From: an uncultured Bacteroidales bacterium
Lineage (GTDB): Bacteria; Bacteroidota; Bacteroidia; Bacteroidales; Muribaculaceae
Length of the DNA: 38,959 bases
Assembly (NCBI GenBank): GCA_900549375.1
Contig: URNY01000004.1
Location: 1-38,959, forward strand
Direction: 5' to 3'
Positions 9,088 to 17,681 of the stretch are shown piece after piece; the first letter of the stretch is position 1; every line of letters begins with the position of its first letter. The notes beneath the pieces are model-generated. The model searched no databases and had not been told where the DNA came from. It was given only the letters and a program-made list of their open reading frames with translations. Both the position numbers and the translations under genes were made by a program.

Positions 9088-9726
9088 TTAAGGAGCGGAG
9101 GTATAGGCGATTTTCTTTGTGGAGAAGAAGGGCTCATCGAAGTAATCGGATATGTCGATGATCTCGCTGCGCGATTTGAAGGGTCGCATTTCGGCCGATA
9201 TGTCGCCCCCTTTGAGGGTTATCAGTCCGTTGGGAAGCGCGTTGCGCTGTTTGCCGTCGATATTTTTAGCGCAAACTTTCAGCAGGTCGCCTTGAGGCAT
9301 GACGGCGCGGCTCACCACAAAATCGAATTTATCGCGGCATTCGGCCACATCGCCGTGATAGAACGAGACGTTTTCTATTCCGCATTCTTTGGCTATCTCG
9401 CGGGCCACGAGAAGTTTCTTGCCCGTGCGGTCGATCAGATGGAAATGGACTTCGGGAAACATCACCGCCAACGGGATTCCGGGGAAGCCGCCTCCTGTGC
9501 CGAAATCGAGTACGCGCGAGCCGGGGGTGAACCGCAGGAATTTTGCTATTGACAGAGAATGGAGGATATGGTTTATCTCGAGGTTGTCGATATCCTTGCG
9601 CGAAATCACGTTTATTTTCGCGTTCCATTCGGGATAGAGCTCCATCATGCGCAGAAACTGCTCTCGCTGAGTGTCGGAAAGCGAGGGGAAATATTTAAAA
9701 ATCGAATTTTCCATAATACTATTCAA
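9088..9726 (-). CDS. rsmG: 16S rRNA (guanine-527-N7)-methyltransferase RsmG
   Basis: RsmG (GidB) methylates N7 of G527 in 16S rRNA using S-adenosylmethionine; loss in other bacteria gives low-level streptomycin resistance. The 212-residue length is usual. The SAM-binding loop DFGTGGGFPGIPLA is at about residues 73-86, and the N-terminal segment with YPEWNAKINVISRKD is the family hallmark. It starts just downstream of the terminator that ends the glycogen operon, so it must have its own promoter, which I could not identify with confidence. Confidence 0.95.
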   Translation of the reverse strand: MNSIMENSIFKYFPSLSDTQREQFLRMMELYPEWNAKINVISRKDIDNLEINHILHSLSIAKFLRFTPGSRVLDFGTGGGFPGIPLAVMFPEVHFHLIDRTGKKLLVAREIAKECGIENVSFYHGDVAECRDKFDFVVSRAVMPQGDLLKVCAKNIDGKQRNALPNGLITLKGGDISAEMRPFKSRSEIIDISDYFDEPFFSTKKIAYTSAP

Positions 9727-9735
9727 TAATAGAAC

Positions 9736-9773
9736 AAAAAACGGCGCCGGAATGATATGCGGCGCCGTTTTTT
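9736..9773. terminator. Strong bidirectional intrinsic terminator after glgP
   Basis: A 14-bp perfect stem (arms 9736-9749 and 9760-9773) with a 10-base loop. The GC core CGGCGCCG is flanked by six A on one side and seven T on the other, so it can act in both directions. It ends the minus-strand glycogen transcript, whose last codon is at 9818, and insulates rsmG. Confidence 0.92.
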
Positions 9774-9817
9774 TATCATAACTTCCTTGTTATTGCATTT
9801 TAAGGAACAGAGTCTTA

Positions 9818-12379
9818 TCAGAACCAGCGCACGTATGCAAAGTCCTGACGGTGGGGAAGTTCGGGATTCTTGGGATACATGCGGAGAGCATATCGGTAGG
9901 TCCCGGCCTCCTTGAGGTTGGCTTTGAGCTCATAGGAGAAGATATTGCCGTCGCGTTTCACAACCTTGAGGTCGGCGCGGCCATCGTATTTGTTCTCTCC
10001 ATGTTCCTCTTTGTAGTAAACGAGTTCTACACCGATGGAATCGCCGAGGCCCTTGGTGTCGATTGTGCACTTGATGTCGAAGGCATCGCCTGTGCGCGAC
10101 ACACCTGCGTGTGCTTCATCGAAATTGCAGGAAAGAACCTGAATGCTGTCCCATTTCGAAGCCACTTCCTCTTTCCAGGCCACGATGTCGCGGGCTTTGG
10201 CATAGTCGTTGGCAGTGAGTTTTGCCGAACGTTTAGCCTCCGGAATATAGAAACGCGAGATATAGTCGTCGAGCTGGCGTTTCATCGTGAAGTGGGGAGC
10301 GATGTGGCCTATCGAACGCTTGATATACTGGATCCATTCGGGGCTGTAACCCTTATAGTTCTTGTCGAAATAGAGAGGAATGATCTCGTTTTCGAGCATC
10401 GAATAGATAGTTGCCGCATCGAGTTTGTCCTGCTGGCCCTGATCGGTGAAGGTGCGTTTGTCGGTGAGTGCCCAGCCGGCTTTCTCATCGAAGCGGTAGC
10501 CTTCGTACCACCATCCGTCGAGCACCGAGAAATTGAGCACGCCGTTCATCTCGGCTTTCTCACCCGATGTGCCGGAAGCCTCCAGCGGACGTGTCGGGGT
10601 GTTGAGCCAGATGTCGACACCTGTCACGAGTCGTTTAGCCACGATCATGTTGTAGTCCTCGAGGAAGATGATTTTGCCGGAGAACTGCGGCATTTTGGAA
10701 ATTTCAGTGATTCGTTTGATGAGACCCTGGCCGGCTCCGTCGGCGGGATGAGCCTTGCCGGAGAACACGAACTGTACGGGATATTTCTCATTGTTCACGA
10801 TCTTTGCCAGACGGTCGAGATCGGTGAAGAGAAGATGTGCGCGTTTGTAAGTTGCGAATCGGCGGGCGAAGCCGATGATGAGGGCATTGGGGTTGATCTT
10901 GTCGACAATCTTGAGCACCTCTGTGGGATCACCCTGATTCTTGAGCCATTTCTCTTTGAAGTCTTTCTTCACGAAATTGATGAATTTATTCTTCATCGTC
11001 ATGCGCATGTTCCAGATATCCTCATCGGGCACATCGAAGATGCCTTTCCACATCTCGGGGTTGCTCTGGTCCATAAAGAGATCGGGGTTGAGATGGTCGG
11101 CATAGAATTCCTTCCATTCCGTAGCGGCCCAGGTGGGCATATGCACGCCGTTTGTTACATAACCCACGTGTGATTCTTCAGGAGCATAGCCTTTCCAGAC
11201 GCCGGCGAACATCTTCTTCGACACTTCGCCGTGGAGCCAGCTGACTCCATTGGCCTCCTGACAGGTATTGAGGGCGAACACGCTCATGGAGAAGCGCTCG
11301 TTGCTGTCGGGGTTTTCGCGGCCCATGTTCATGAGGTCGCTCCAGGAGATTCCGAGTTTGGCGGGATATTCGCCGAGGTATTTCCCGAAGAGCGATTCCT
11401 CGAAATAATCGTGTCCTGCGGGTACGGGAGTATGTACGGTATAGAGCGAGGACGCGCGCACGATCTCAAGGGCCACGTTGAATGGGAGATGATCCTTCTG
11501 GACATAGTCCACGAGGCGCTGGAGGTTAAGCAGGGCGGCGTGGCCTTCGTTTGCGTGGTAGAGGTCGGCTTTAATGCCGAGTTTCTCGAGCATGAGAATA
11601 CCTCCGATACCGAGCAGATATTCCTGTTTGATACGGTTTTCCCAGTCGCCACCATAGAGTTTATGGGTGATCTGACGGTCCCACTCCGAGTTCTGGTCGA
11701 GGTCTGTGTCGAGCAGATAGAGGTTCATGCGGCCCACGTTGACTCGCCAGATGTGGCTATAGACGATGCGTCCCGGATAGGGCACCTCAAGGATGAGCGG
11801 CTGCCCGTCTTCGCCAAGCACTGCCTCGATGGGGAGCTGGTCGAAGTTCTGGCTTTCGTAGTTGGCGATCTGCTGGCCGTCGATTGAGAGCGACTGCGAG
11901 AAATAACCGTACTTATAGAGGAAACCGACCGCAGTCATGTTGATTCGGCTGTCGGAAGCCTGCTTGATATAGTCGCCGGCGAGCACACCCAGACCGCCGG
12001 AATAAATTTTCAGACAGTTGCAGAGACCGTATTCCATTGAGAAATAGGCCACGGAGGGGAGCTTGTTGTCCATGGGCTGTTTCATATAGTCCTTGAACAT
12101 GGCATATACCTCCTTGATGCGGTCCATCATGGCGCGGTCGCCCTTTATCTCCTGATAACGTTCGTAGGAGAGCTGTTGGAGAAGCATCACGGGGTTCTCT
12201 CCGACCTGACGCCAGAGGTCATGGTCGATATCGCGGAAAAGACGTTTTCCTGCGCTGTTCCAGACCCACCAGAGGTTTTTCGACATTTCCTCGAGGGGCT
12301 TGAGCTCCTTGGGCATTTCGGCACTTACAGTGACGTTGCGCCATGTAGGAGTGTTTGAGTTGCTTACCTGAAGTTTCAT
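9818..12379 (-). CDS. glgP: Alpha-glucan (glycogen) phosphorylase, GT35
   Basis: Alpha-glucan phosphorylase releases glucose-1-phosphate from glycogen or maltodextrin using pyridoxal phosphate. The 853-residue protein begins with the NLWWVWN segment typical of the bacterial GT35 subgroup. The cofactor region reads [14 protein letters not shown], with the PLP lysine at about residue 608, followed by [11 protein letters not shown]. This is the Thermotoga-like subgroup rather than the E. coli MalP type. It lies 22 bases after the GT3 glycogen synthase gene and ends at a strong terminator, so synthesis and breakdown enzymes share one transcript. Confidence 0.95.
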   Translation of the reverse strand: MKLQVSNSNTPTWRNVTVSAEMPKELKPLEEMSKNLWWVWNSAGKRLFRDIDHDLWRQVGENPVMLLQQLSYERYQEIKGDRAMMDRIKEVYAMFKDYMKQPMDNKLPSVAYFSMEYGLCNCLKIYSGGLGVLAGDYIKQASDSRINMTAVGFLYKYGYFSQSLSIDGQQIANYESQNFDQLPIEAVLGEDGQPLILEVPYPGRIVYSHIWRVNVGRMNLYLLDTDLDQNSEWDRQITHKLYGGDWENRIKQEYLLGIGGILMLEKLGIKADLYHANEGHAALLNLQRLVDYVQKDHLPFNVALEIVRASSLYTVHTPVPAGHDYFEESLFGKYLGEYPAKLGISWSDLMNMGRENPDSNERFSMSVFALNTCQEANGVSWLHGEVSKKMFAGVWKGYAPEESHVGYVTNGVHMPTWAATEWKEFYADHLNPDLFMDQSNPEMWKGIFDVPDEDIWNMRMTMKNKFINFVKKDFKEKWLKNQGDPTEVLKIVDKINPNALIIGFARRFATYKRAHLLFTDLDRLAKIVNNEKYPVQFVFSGKAHPADGAGQGLIKRITEISKMPQFSGKIIFLEDYNMIVAKRLVTGVDIWLNTPTRPLEASGTSGEKAEMNGVLNFSVLDGWWYEGYRFDEKAGWALTDKRTFTDQGQQDKLDAATIYSMLENEIIPLYFDKNYKGYSPEWIQYIKRSIGHIAPHFTMKRQLDDYISRFYIPEAKRSAKLTANDYAKARDIVAWKEEVASKWDSIQVLSCNFDEAHAGVSRTGDAFDIKCTIDTKGLGDSIGVELVYYKEEHGENKYDGRADLKVVKRDGNIFSYELKANLKEAGTYRYALRMYPKNPELPHRQDFAYVRWF

Positions 12380-12401
12380 AATTTATAAAGCTGTTTTTTG
12401 T

Positions 12402-14108
12402 TTATTTACCTGAATCGAGGCGACGTGAGGCTCTGTCGAGAGCCGTCTCAAACGCTTCGTAATAATATTTCACAAAGAAATTCCAGTCGGCTTTCTCCGA
12501 AGTGAGGAAAGCGGCGTGGCGGGCTTCCGAGCGGTTCACGGCATCTTCGGCAAGGTATCCGGCGGCGGCGCCTGCTATGAGGTCGCGCGAGCGGAAATAG
12601 TCGGAGTCGCCGCGATCCACGACATAGACACCGCATTGGCGAAGACCGTTCTTGAAATTATCGAGCACCCATTGTCCGAACCCTGCCTTGTCGGTAGTGA
12701 CGGTAGGGACCCCGAAAGCGGCGCTTTCGAGCGGTGTGTAGCCCCACGGCTCATAATATGAGGGGAAGAGGGTGAGGTCGAGCGCCGGCAGAAGGTCGTA
12801 ATAAGCTATGTCGATGATGCCGTCGTGGCCGTCGAGATAATCGGGCACGTAGACAACCCGGATCTTGTTGAGCTTTCCCGCGTCGCGGAGTTCGCGAATG
12901 CGCACGCATACGGAATCCGAATCCTCATTGAAGAGGCGATGAGTAAGGAAATCGGGTGCCGCGCTGTCCTTTCCCTCGAAGTCGAGAGTCATGAGCAGGC
13001 TTCCGGATGGTTCCTTCACCCATCCGGGAACGAGAATGAAAGCGAGAGCCGATGCCGATGCGGGCATTTCCTCCTCCATCTTCACCAAAGAGTCGAGGAA
13101 GAGGTCGAGGCCTTTGTTGCGGTATTCATGACGCCCCGAAGTTGCGATGATGAACGTGGATTCATCGAAATGTTTTTTCGTCAGGGCCGAAGCCACGGAT
13201 ATCAGTTTCTGACGTCCCTCTTTCCTCAGCCGGTTATATTTCGCGGTTTTGGGAACAAAGTCGGGCTCGAAACCGTTAGGAGTCACAACCTGCGGGCGGA
13301 TTGCGAGAAGTTGCTCGCATTCGCGTGCGGTCACTTCGCTGACAGTCGTGAAACAGTCGGCCGCGTGGGCTGCGGCTTTCTCCAGCGAGTGTTTCGACTG
13401 CATGTTTAGCTCCGCGGCCATCTGGTCGCCGTTGTAGTTGTTAAAATATTCATAGAGGGGCTTGCCGTTGCCGCAGATGCTGCGGCCGATGCTTGTGGCA
13501 TGGGTGGTGAAGACCGTGGCCGTGCGCGGCATTGTGAGGCGCGTATAGAGAAGTCCCATGCCGGTGGTCCATTCGTCGAAATGAGCCACGATGCGGCTTT
13601 CATCGGTTTTCAGATGGGCCGCAAGGGCCTTGATCACTATGGCCGACGCCACTGCGAATGCGCAGGATTCGGTATAGTCGCCGTAAGAATGGAGGGAATC
13701 AACTTTGAAATTCTCCCACATTTTGGCATAGATAGGATCGAGGTTCTTCCCGGTTTCTCCCGGATCCACAAGAATCACCTGAGGCTGTCCGGGAATGTCC
13801 CAGCGGCCGGTGCGTATCTTTATTCCCCAGGGAAGCTGAAGCTTCGAAGAGGCGGATTTGAATATCGATTTTTTCTCTTTGAAAACAGGGGAGGGGTTTT
13901 CATCGCTCCAGACATCGGGGCCTATGAAGAGGAGTTTATCGCCCATTGTCTCTTTGAGGCGGCGTGCTTTTGTGGAGAGCACGGCATATATGCCTCCTAT
14001 TTTATTACATACCTCCCAGCTTGTTTCAATCAATAAATCGATTCGGTCGCGGACATTTTCGCCGGCATCGGATGCCGGTGTCTGCATACTGCTATTGTTT
14101 GCTACCAT
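12402..14108 (-). CDS. Glycogen synthase, GT3 (eukaryote-like) family
   Basis: A 568-residue retaining glycosyltransferase that extends alpha-1,4-glucan. The N-terminus has ETSWEVCNKIGGIYAVLST, the sugar-nucleotide loop of the GT3 family of yeast and animal glycogen synthases, and the C-terminal half has YYEPWGYTPLESAAFGVPT, with the catalytic Glu pair. This differs from the GT5 GlgA of E. coli, so I leave the symbol blank. GT3 enzymes of this type are known in Bacteroidetes; donor choice (UDP- or ADP-glucose) is not readable here. It is the first gene of an operon with glgP and has a good promoter (14183-14214). Confidence 0.93.
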   Translation of the reverse strand: MVANNSSMQTPASDAGENVRDRIDLLIETSWEVCNKIGGIYAVLSTKARRLKETMGDKLLFIGPDVWSDENPSPVFKEKKSIFKSASSKLQLPWGIKIRTGRWDIPGQPQVILVDPGETGKNLDPIYAKMWENFKVDSLHSYGDYTESCAFAVASAIVIKALAAHLKTDESRIVAHFDEWTTGMGLLYTRLTMPRTATVFTTHATSIGRSICGNGKPLYEYFNNYNGDQMAAELNMQSKHSLEKAAAHAADCFTTVSEVTARECEQLLAIRPQVVTPNGFEPDFVPKTAKYNRLRKEGRQKLISVASALTKKHFDESTFIIATSGRHEYRNKGLDLFLDSLVKMEEEMPASASALAFILVPGWVKEPSGSLLMTLDFEGKDSAAPDFLTHRLFNEDSDSVCVRIRELRDAGKLNKIRVVYVPDYLDGHDGIIDIAYYDLLPALDLTLFPSYYEPWGYTPLESAAFGVPTVTTDKAGFGQWVLDNFKNGLRQCGVYVVDRGDSDYFRSRDLIAGAAAGYLAEDAVNRSEARHAAFLTSEKADWNFFVKYYYEAFETALDRASRRLDSGK

Positions 14109-14182
14109 TAATTAGATGTATAAGGAAAATTACCTATGCTTCCAGACCTATTGAAAGCAAACCTTTACCTGTAATTCCGGTG

Positions 14183-14214
14183 CAAAAATAGTAATTTCAT
14201 GGTAAAATGACAAA
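14183..14214 (-). promoter_or_regulatory. Bacteroidetes-type promoter of the glycogen operon
   Basis: Read on the minus strand: TTTG, 20 bases, then TATTTTTG. Both boxes fit the Bacteroidetes -33/-7 consensus exactly. It lies about 75 bases before the GT3 synthase start. Confidence 0.8.
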
Positions 14215-14237
14215 TAAATAGCAGAAAAATAACAAAT

Positions 14238-14290
14238 TAAGGTGCAATATATTTCTCAATTCTGAGTTTTGAGAAATATATTGCACCTTA
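14238..14290. terminator. Long perfect hairpin between the DUF3127 gene and the glycogen operon
   Basis: Two perfectly complementary 22-base arms (14238-14259 and 14269-14290) around a 9-base loop. The stem is AT-rich inside with a GGTGC/GCACC end. On the minus strand it follows the DUF3127 stop by about 36 bases and is followed by T-rich sequence, so a terminator role is plausible. Its length and perfection are unusual for an intrinsic terminator, and it may be a mobile palindromic element. Confidence 0.7.
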
Positions 14291-14325
14291 TGGGTATATT
14301 TGTAACGATCTAACAGATGATTGCT

Positions 14326-14736
14326 TCAGAAGGGGAGGTCGTCCGTATCATTCGAACCGCTGTCGAACGGGTCGACCGGAGCCTGAGCAGCGGGAGCTGC
14401 GCCGAAGGGTGCCTGCTGAGGCTGCTGGGGTGCCGAATAACCGGCAGGAGCGCCGGAAACTCCGGGAGCGGCTATTTCCTGAATGGCATATGCGCGGAGG
14501 TCGGTATACCATCTGCCGTTGAATTCGCGGCTTTCTGCATCTACCTGAACTTTATATGATTTCCCTACTTCGGGTTTTATTGTGTCAACACGATCGCCGA
14601 ATGTATCGAACTTCACTCTTCTTGGATAGTTTCCGAATGTTTCGAGAACCCATTCTTTCTTTTTCCATGGGTTGCCGGCTTTAGATGTTCCTTCCTGAAG
14701 CGGAAGGTCAATGATTATCTTACCTTCTAATTCCAT
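14326..14736 (-). CDS. DUF3127 OB-fold protein with an SSB-like acidic tip
   Basis: A 136-residue protein of the DUF3127 family, found mainly in Bacteroidetes. The conserved core (residues 1 to about 85) contains LPLQEGTSKAGNPWKKKEWV and FDTFGDRVD, consistent with a small single-strand-binding-like OB fold. A Gly/Ala/Pro/Gln-rich linker follows. The protein ends DDLPF, very like the acidic C-terminal tip by which bacterial SSB recruits partner proteins. Function is not established; I infer nucleic-acid binding with SSB-style partner recruitment. A good promoter lies directly upstream, and a long hairpin follows the gene. Confidence 0.85.
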   Translation of the reverse strand: MELEGKIIIDLPLQEGTSKAGNPWKKKEWVLETFGNYPRRVKFDTFGDRVDTIKPEVGKSYKVQVDAESREFNGRWYTDLRAYAIQEIAAPGVSGAPAGYSAPQQPQQAPFGAAPAAQAPVDPFDSGSNDTDDLPF

Positions 14737-14761
14737 TTATTTGGTATTTAAATATTCTTTG

Positions 14762-14792
14762 CAAAGATAAGATAATAATGACTAAAAGCAAA
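14762..14792 (-). promoter_or_regulatory. Promoter of the DUF3127 gene
   Basis: On the minus strand: TTTG, 19 bases, TATCTTTG. Both boxes match the Bacteroidetes consensus. The -7 box is 26 bases before the start codon, giving a short leader. Confidence 0.8.
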
Positions 14793-14806
14793 GAAAGGCG
14801 AGGTTT

Positions 14807-16207
14807 TTATTTTAGTTGCGAGGCATATATCAGCGGAGTGTCGCGGTCGCGTTCATAGACTTTTTTGCCCGCTACGTATGTGGCTTTCACAAGGTTGTCG
14901 GGCGAGAGGGTCTGAAGGATGAAGAGCCGGTCGAGGATGAAGTCGTTGAACTGCATCCGCCAGTCGAGGAATTCGGTTGGCCGGAGGTCGAGCACAGCGA
15001 TATCAGCTTCATATCCCGGTTCGAGAGATCCGATGCGGTCGTCGAGATGTAGAGTCTGCGCTCCGCCTTTTGTGGCCATATAGAAACTTTTGAGAGCTCC
15101 GATGCTTTTCTTGCGGAGCATTCCGACCTTATACGCTTCATTGAGCTGACGCGGGATGGAGAAATTCGTGCCTGCGCCCACATCCGTGCCGACGCCGAGG
15201 CGCACGGGGCGATGCGCGTCTTTGCATTCCCAGAAGCGGAACATACCGTCGCCCAGAAAAAGATTCGACGACGGGCAATGAGCCACACCGCAATCAAAGT
15301 CATGTAGCATCTGCCATTCCTCTTCTTTCAGAATGCAGCAGTGGGCAAAAATTGAATTGCGTCCCAAAAGATTGAAGTGTCGGTATATGTCGGTGTAGTT
15401 TTTCGCAAAGGGGAATAGCGAGAGGGCCCATTCTATTTCATCCTCAGCCTCGTCGAGATGGGTATGGAGATAAACGCCCTCGTTTATGTGGCTCTGGTAT
15501 AATTCTCCGGCGAGGCGCAGCTGGATGTCGGTGCTTGTGGGAGCGAAGCGGGGAATCACGGCATATAGCTGGCGCCCGCGGCGGTGCCATTTTTCGAGCA
15601 GTCGCTCGCTGATTTCTATGGATCCTTCGGCCGAGTGATCGCTCAGGGTGGAGGGGAGGTTTCGGTCCTGAAGCACTTTGCCGGAGATTATGCGCGTGTT
15701 ATAGCGTTCCGATTCCTCGAAAAGCGCATCGACGGAATCGCTGAAGGTGGTAGAGAAAACGTTGGCGGTGGTGGTTCCCTGCCGTAATATCTGCCGGAAG
15801 AACTGGCGGGCTGTATCGCGGGCGAATTCGGCGTCGCGGAAGCGCGTTTCGGTAGGGAATGTATATTGATTGAGCCATTGGAGCAGAGTGTCGCCGAAAG
15901 AGCCTATCATAGGCGACTGCACGTAGTGAACATGGCAGTCGATCATGCCGGGAATGATTACCGAGTCCGGGTATTGTTCTATGTCGGTGAGTTCCGGATA
16001 GATTGGGGCGACGTCGGCATAGGGCCCGGCGGCGAGTATCCTGTCGCCCTGAATCACCACAAGACCGTCGGGAAAATGGGAATAGCACCTCGATTCATCC
16101 TCAACGAGGAAGGGATCTTCATGGAATGTTACCATTTCGCCGCGCAGGGCGTGGAGTCTCCCTGCCGAAGCGGAGGAAGCTAAGTATTTATTTCTGTTTG
16201 TTTGCAT
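14807..16207 (-). CDS. guaD: Guanine deaminase
   Basis: An amidohydrolase that converts guanine to xanthine plus ammonia. Metal ligands are seen as His92 and His94 in DCHVH, then a LHTHLDEAEDE segment, a FAHCC histidine and the Asp of GVGTDVGAGTN. The run SPMIGSFGDTLLQWLNQYTFP after the HxH motif is characteristic of guanine deaminase within the superfamily. The length, 466 residues, is slightly longer than most because of the N-terminal extension. It lies between the DUF3127 gene and an MFS transporter on the same strand. The transporter could import the purine, but that link is only positional. Confidence 0.9.
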   Translation of the reverse strand: MQTNRNKYLASSASAGRLHALRGEMVTFHEDPFLVEDESRCYSHFPDGLVVIQGDRILAAGPYADVAPIYPELTDIEQYPDSVIIPGMIDCHVHYVQSPMIGSFGDTLLQWLNQYTFPTETRFRDAEFARDTARQFFRQILRQGTTTANVFSTTFSDSVDALFEESERYNTRIISGKVLQDRNLPSTLSDHSAEGSIEISERLLEKWHRRGRQLYAVIPRFAPTSTDIQLRLAGELYQSHINEGVYLHTHLDEAEDEIEWALSLFPFAKNYTDIYRHFNLLGRNSIFAHCCILKEEEWQMLHDFDCGVAHCPSSNLFLGDGMFRFWECKDAHRPVRLGVGTDVGAGTNFSIPRQLNEAYKVGMLRKKSIGALKSFYMATKGGAQTLHLDDRIGSLEPGYEADIAVLDLRPTEFLDWRMQFNDFILDRLFILQTLSPDNLVKATYVAGKKVYERDRDTPLIYASQLK

Positions 16208-16272
16208 GAGAGTGAAATCTTATCGGCAATTATAACACAATATTGCTAATAATATAACGGTTGCGGCAGATA

Positions 16273-17481
16273 TTATGTTTCGAGGCGGCGCCGCAGAAAG
16301 AAACCGCGTGTGCAGAAAAGGAATAGGAGCGTTCCGGCACACTGCATGGCGGCGGTGACCCAGAATGCCGCGGCGAAACTTATATATTCAGCTATGAATC
16401 CTCCGAGCAGAATACCTATGCCCATGCCGAAATCCCAGGATATGAGTATGGAGGAGTTGGCGGTTCCACGCTGGTCGTGGCGCGCCACCTTAATGAACAT
16501 ATTGAGGAAAGCGGGATACATGCGCCCGTTGCCGAGGCCGATAAGAAGAGCCGAGGCGAAGTAGGTCCACCGGTTGATGGCCATGGCGAAAAGCGTATAG
16601 CCAAGGAGCGATGTCATGACGCCCAGCGAGCAACTCTGCGTCAGTTTACCTTGTCTCAGGGCCTTATGTCCGGAAAGACGCGAGAGCACCAGACCAAGGG
16701 AAAGCACGGCGAAAAATATTCCGGTCCCGTCGGTGATACCGAGTTCCTGTTGCCCATAGATAGCCACATAGTTGCTCATCACTCCCCAGCAAAGGCCGAA
16801 CAGGCAAATGTTCAGGGCCATGAGCCATGCGCGGGATAGGAAGAAATGATCGAGATCGAGACGAGGTTTCCCTTGCTTGAGTTCGCGGGCGGGAATTTTC
16901 ACGGTGGTGGAGCAGATGAAGCCTGCCATTGCCAGAAAGAGAGAGATCCAGAAAAGGAGTTCGAAATTGTCGGTGAGGTTGTAGATATAAATTCCGGCGG
17001 TAGGGGCTATAGCCATGGCGAGATTGTTGCTGAGACCATAGAATCCGATGCCCTCGTTTCGGCGTGAAGAGGGGAGCACATCTATCGCCACGGTGGAATT
17101 GGCCACGGTTGCGGCCCCGAAAGGGATTCCGTGGAGTGTGCGGACAATCGCGAACATCAGCAGTGTGCCCGCTCCTATATAGCCTGCGAAGCAGATGAAG
17201 AAAGCGAGGAAACAGATAATGAGCACTTTTTTGCGGTTGAAACTGTCGACGAGAAACCCGCTGAAAGGGCGCACGAGAAATGTGGCAACCACATAACCCG
17301 ACAGAACGAGGCCTATCATGTCTTTGTCGGCTTGAAACTGCCTGTCGAGGTAGATGGGGAGCAAAGGTGTCAGGAGATAAAACGCGAAGAAAAGGAGGAA
17401 GTTGGTAATCATCACCTTCCAATATTGGGGATTCCATAATCTTTCGCGGCTGTCGGCAGTTGCTGTTTTAGTCATAGGCAT
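16273..17481 (-). CDS. MFS transporter (drug/sugar efflux-like)
   Basis: A 402-residue inner-membrane protein of the major facilitator superfamily with about twelve hydrophobic segments. The loop after segment 2 reads VVATFLVRPFSGFLVDSFNR, matching the family's cytosolic loop 2-3 signature. Substrate is not readable; the closest general resemblance is to drug or arabinose efflux-like carriers. A second in-frame ATG lies two codons downstream; the -7 box (17498-17505) is compatible with either. It is 65 bases upstream of guaD on the same strand, so the two could be co-transcribed. Confidence 0.88.
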   Translation of the reverse strand: MPMTKTATADSRERLWNPQYWKVMITNFLLFFAFYLLTPLLPIYLDRQFQADKDMIGLVLSGYVVATFLVRPFSGFLVDSFNRKKVLIICFLAFFICFAGYIGAGTLLMFAIVRTLHGIPFGAATVANSTVAIDVLPSSRRNEGIGFYGLSNNLAMAIAPTAGIYIYNLTDNFELLFWISLFLAMAGFICSTTVKIPARELKQGKPRLDLDHFFLSRAWLMALNICLFGLCWGVMSNYVAIYGQQELGITDGTGIFFAVLSLGLVLSRLSGHKALRQGKLTQSCSLGVMTSLLGYTLFAMAINRWTYFASALLIGLGNGRMYPAFLNMFIKVARHDQRGTANSSILISWDFGMGIGILLGGFIAEYISFAAAFWVTAAMQCAGTLLFLFCTRGFFLRRRLET

Positions 17482-17497
17482 TTTGTGAATTCGTATG

Positions 17498-17505
17498 CAA
17501 AATTA
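17498..17505 (-). promoter_or_regulatory. -7 box of the MFS gene
   Basis: TAATTTTG on the minus strand, 17 bases before the first ATG. No good -33 TTTG was found at the usual spacing, so only the -7 element is supported. Confidence 0.55.
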
Positions 17506-17570
17506 CAACATTTTTCCATAAAGAGGTTGACGGAATTTGAACAGGGCCTCCATGGGAATCCCATAAGAAA

Positions 17571-17598
17571 ACGGCGTTCCAAAATTATGAAACGCCGT
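17571..17598 (-). terminator. Terminator of the EF-G2-like gene
   Basis: Arms ACGGCGTT (17571-17578) and AACGCCGT (17591-17598) form a stem with a 12-base loop. On the minus strand a short T run follows. It lies about 85 bases after the EF-G stop. Confidence 0.7.
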
Positions 17599-17681
17599 CC
17601 TCTTGGTTAAAGGTGAGTAGGATAAATAAAAAATATGTTAGGTTAGTGTCTCTATTGACTGATTCGGGAGAAACCGACGGG

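Noticed and set aside
9851..11173. 440-codon open frame antisense to glgP
   Set aside because: It lies wholly opposite a clear phosphorylase gene and its peptide follows the codon bias of the complementary strand. No family features.
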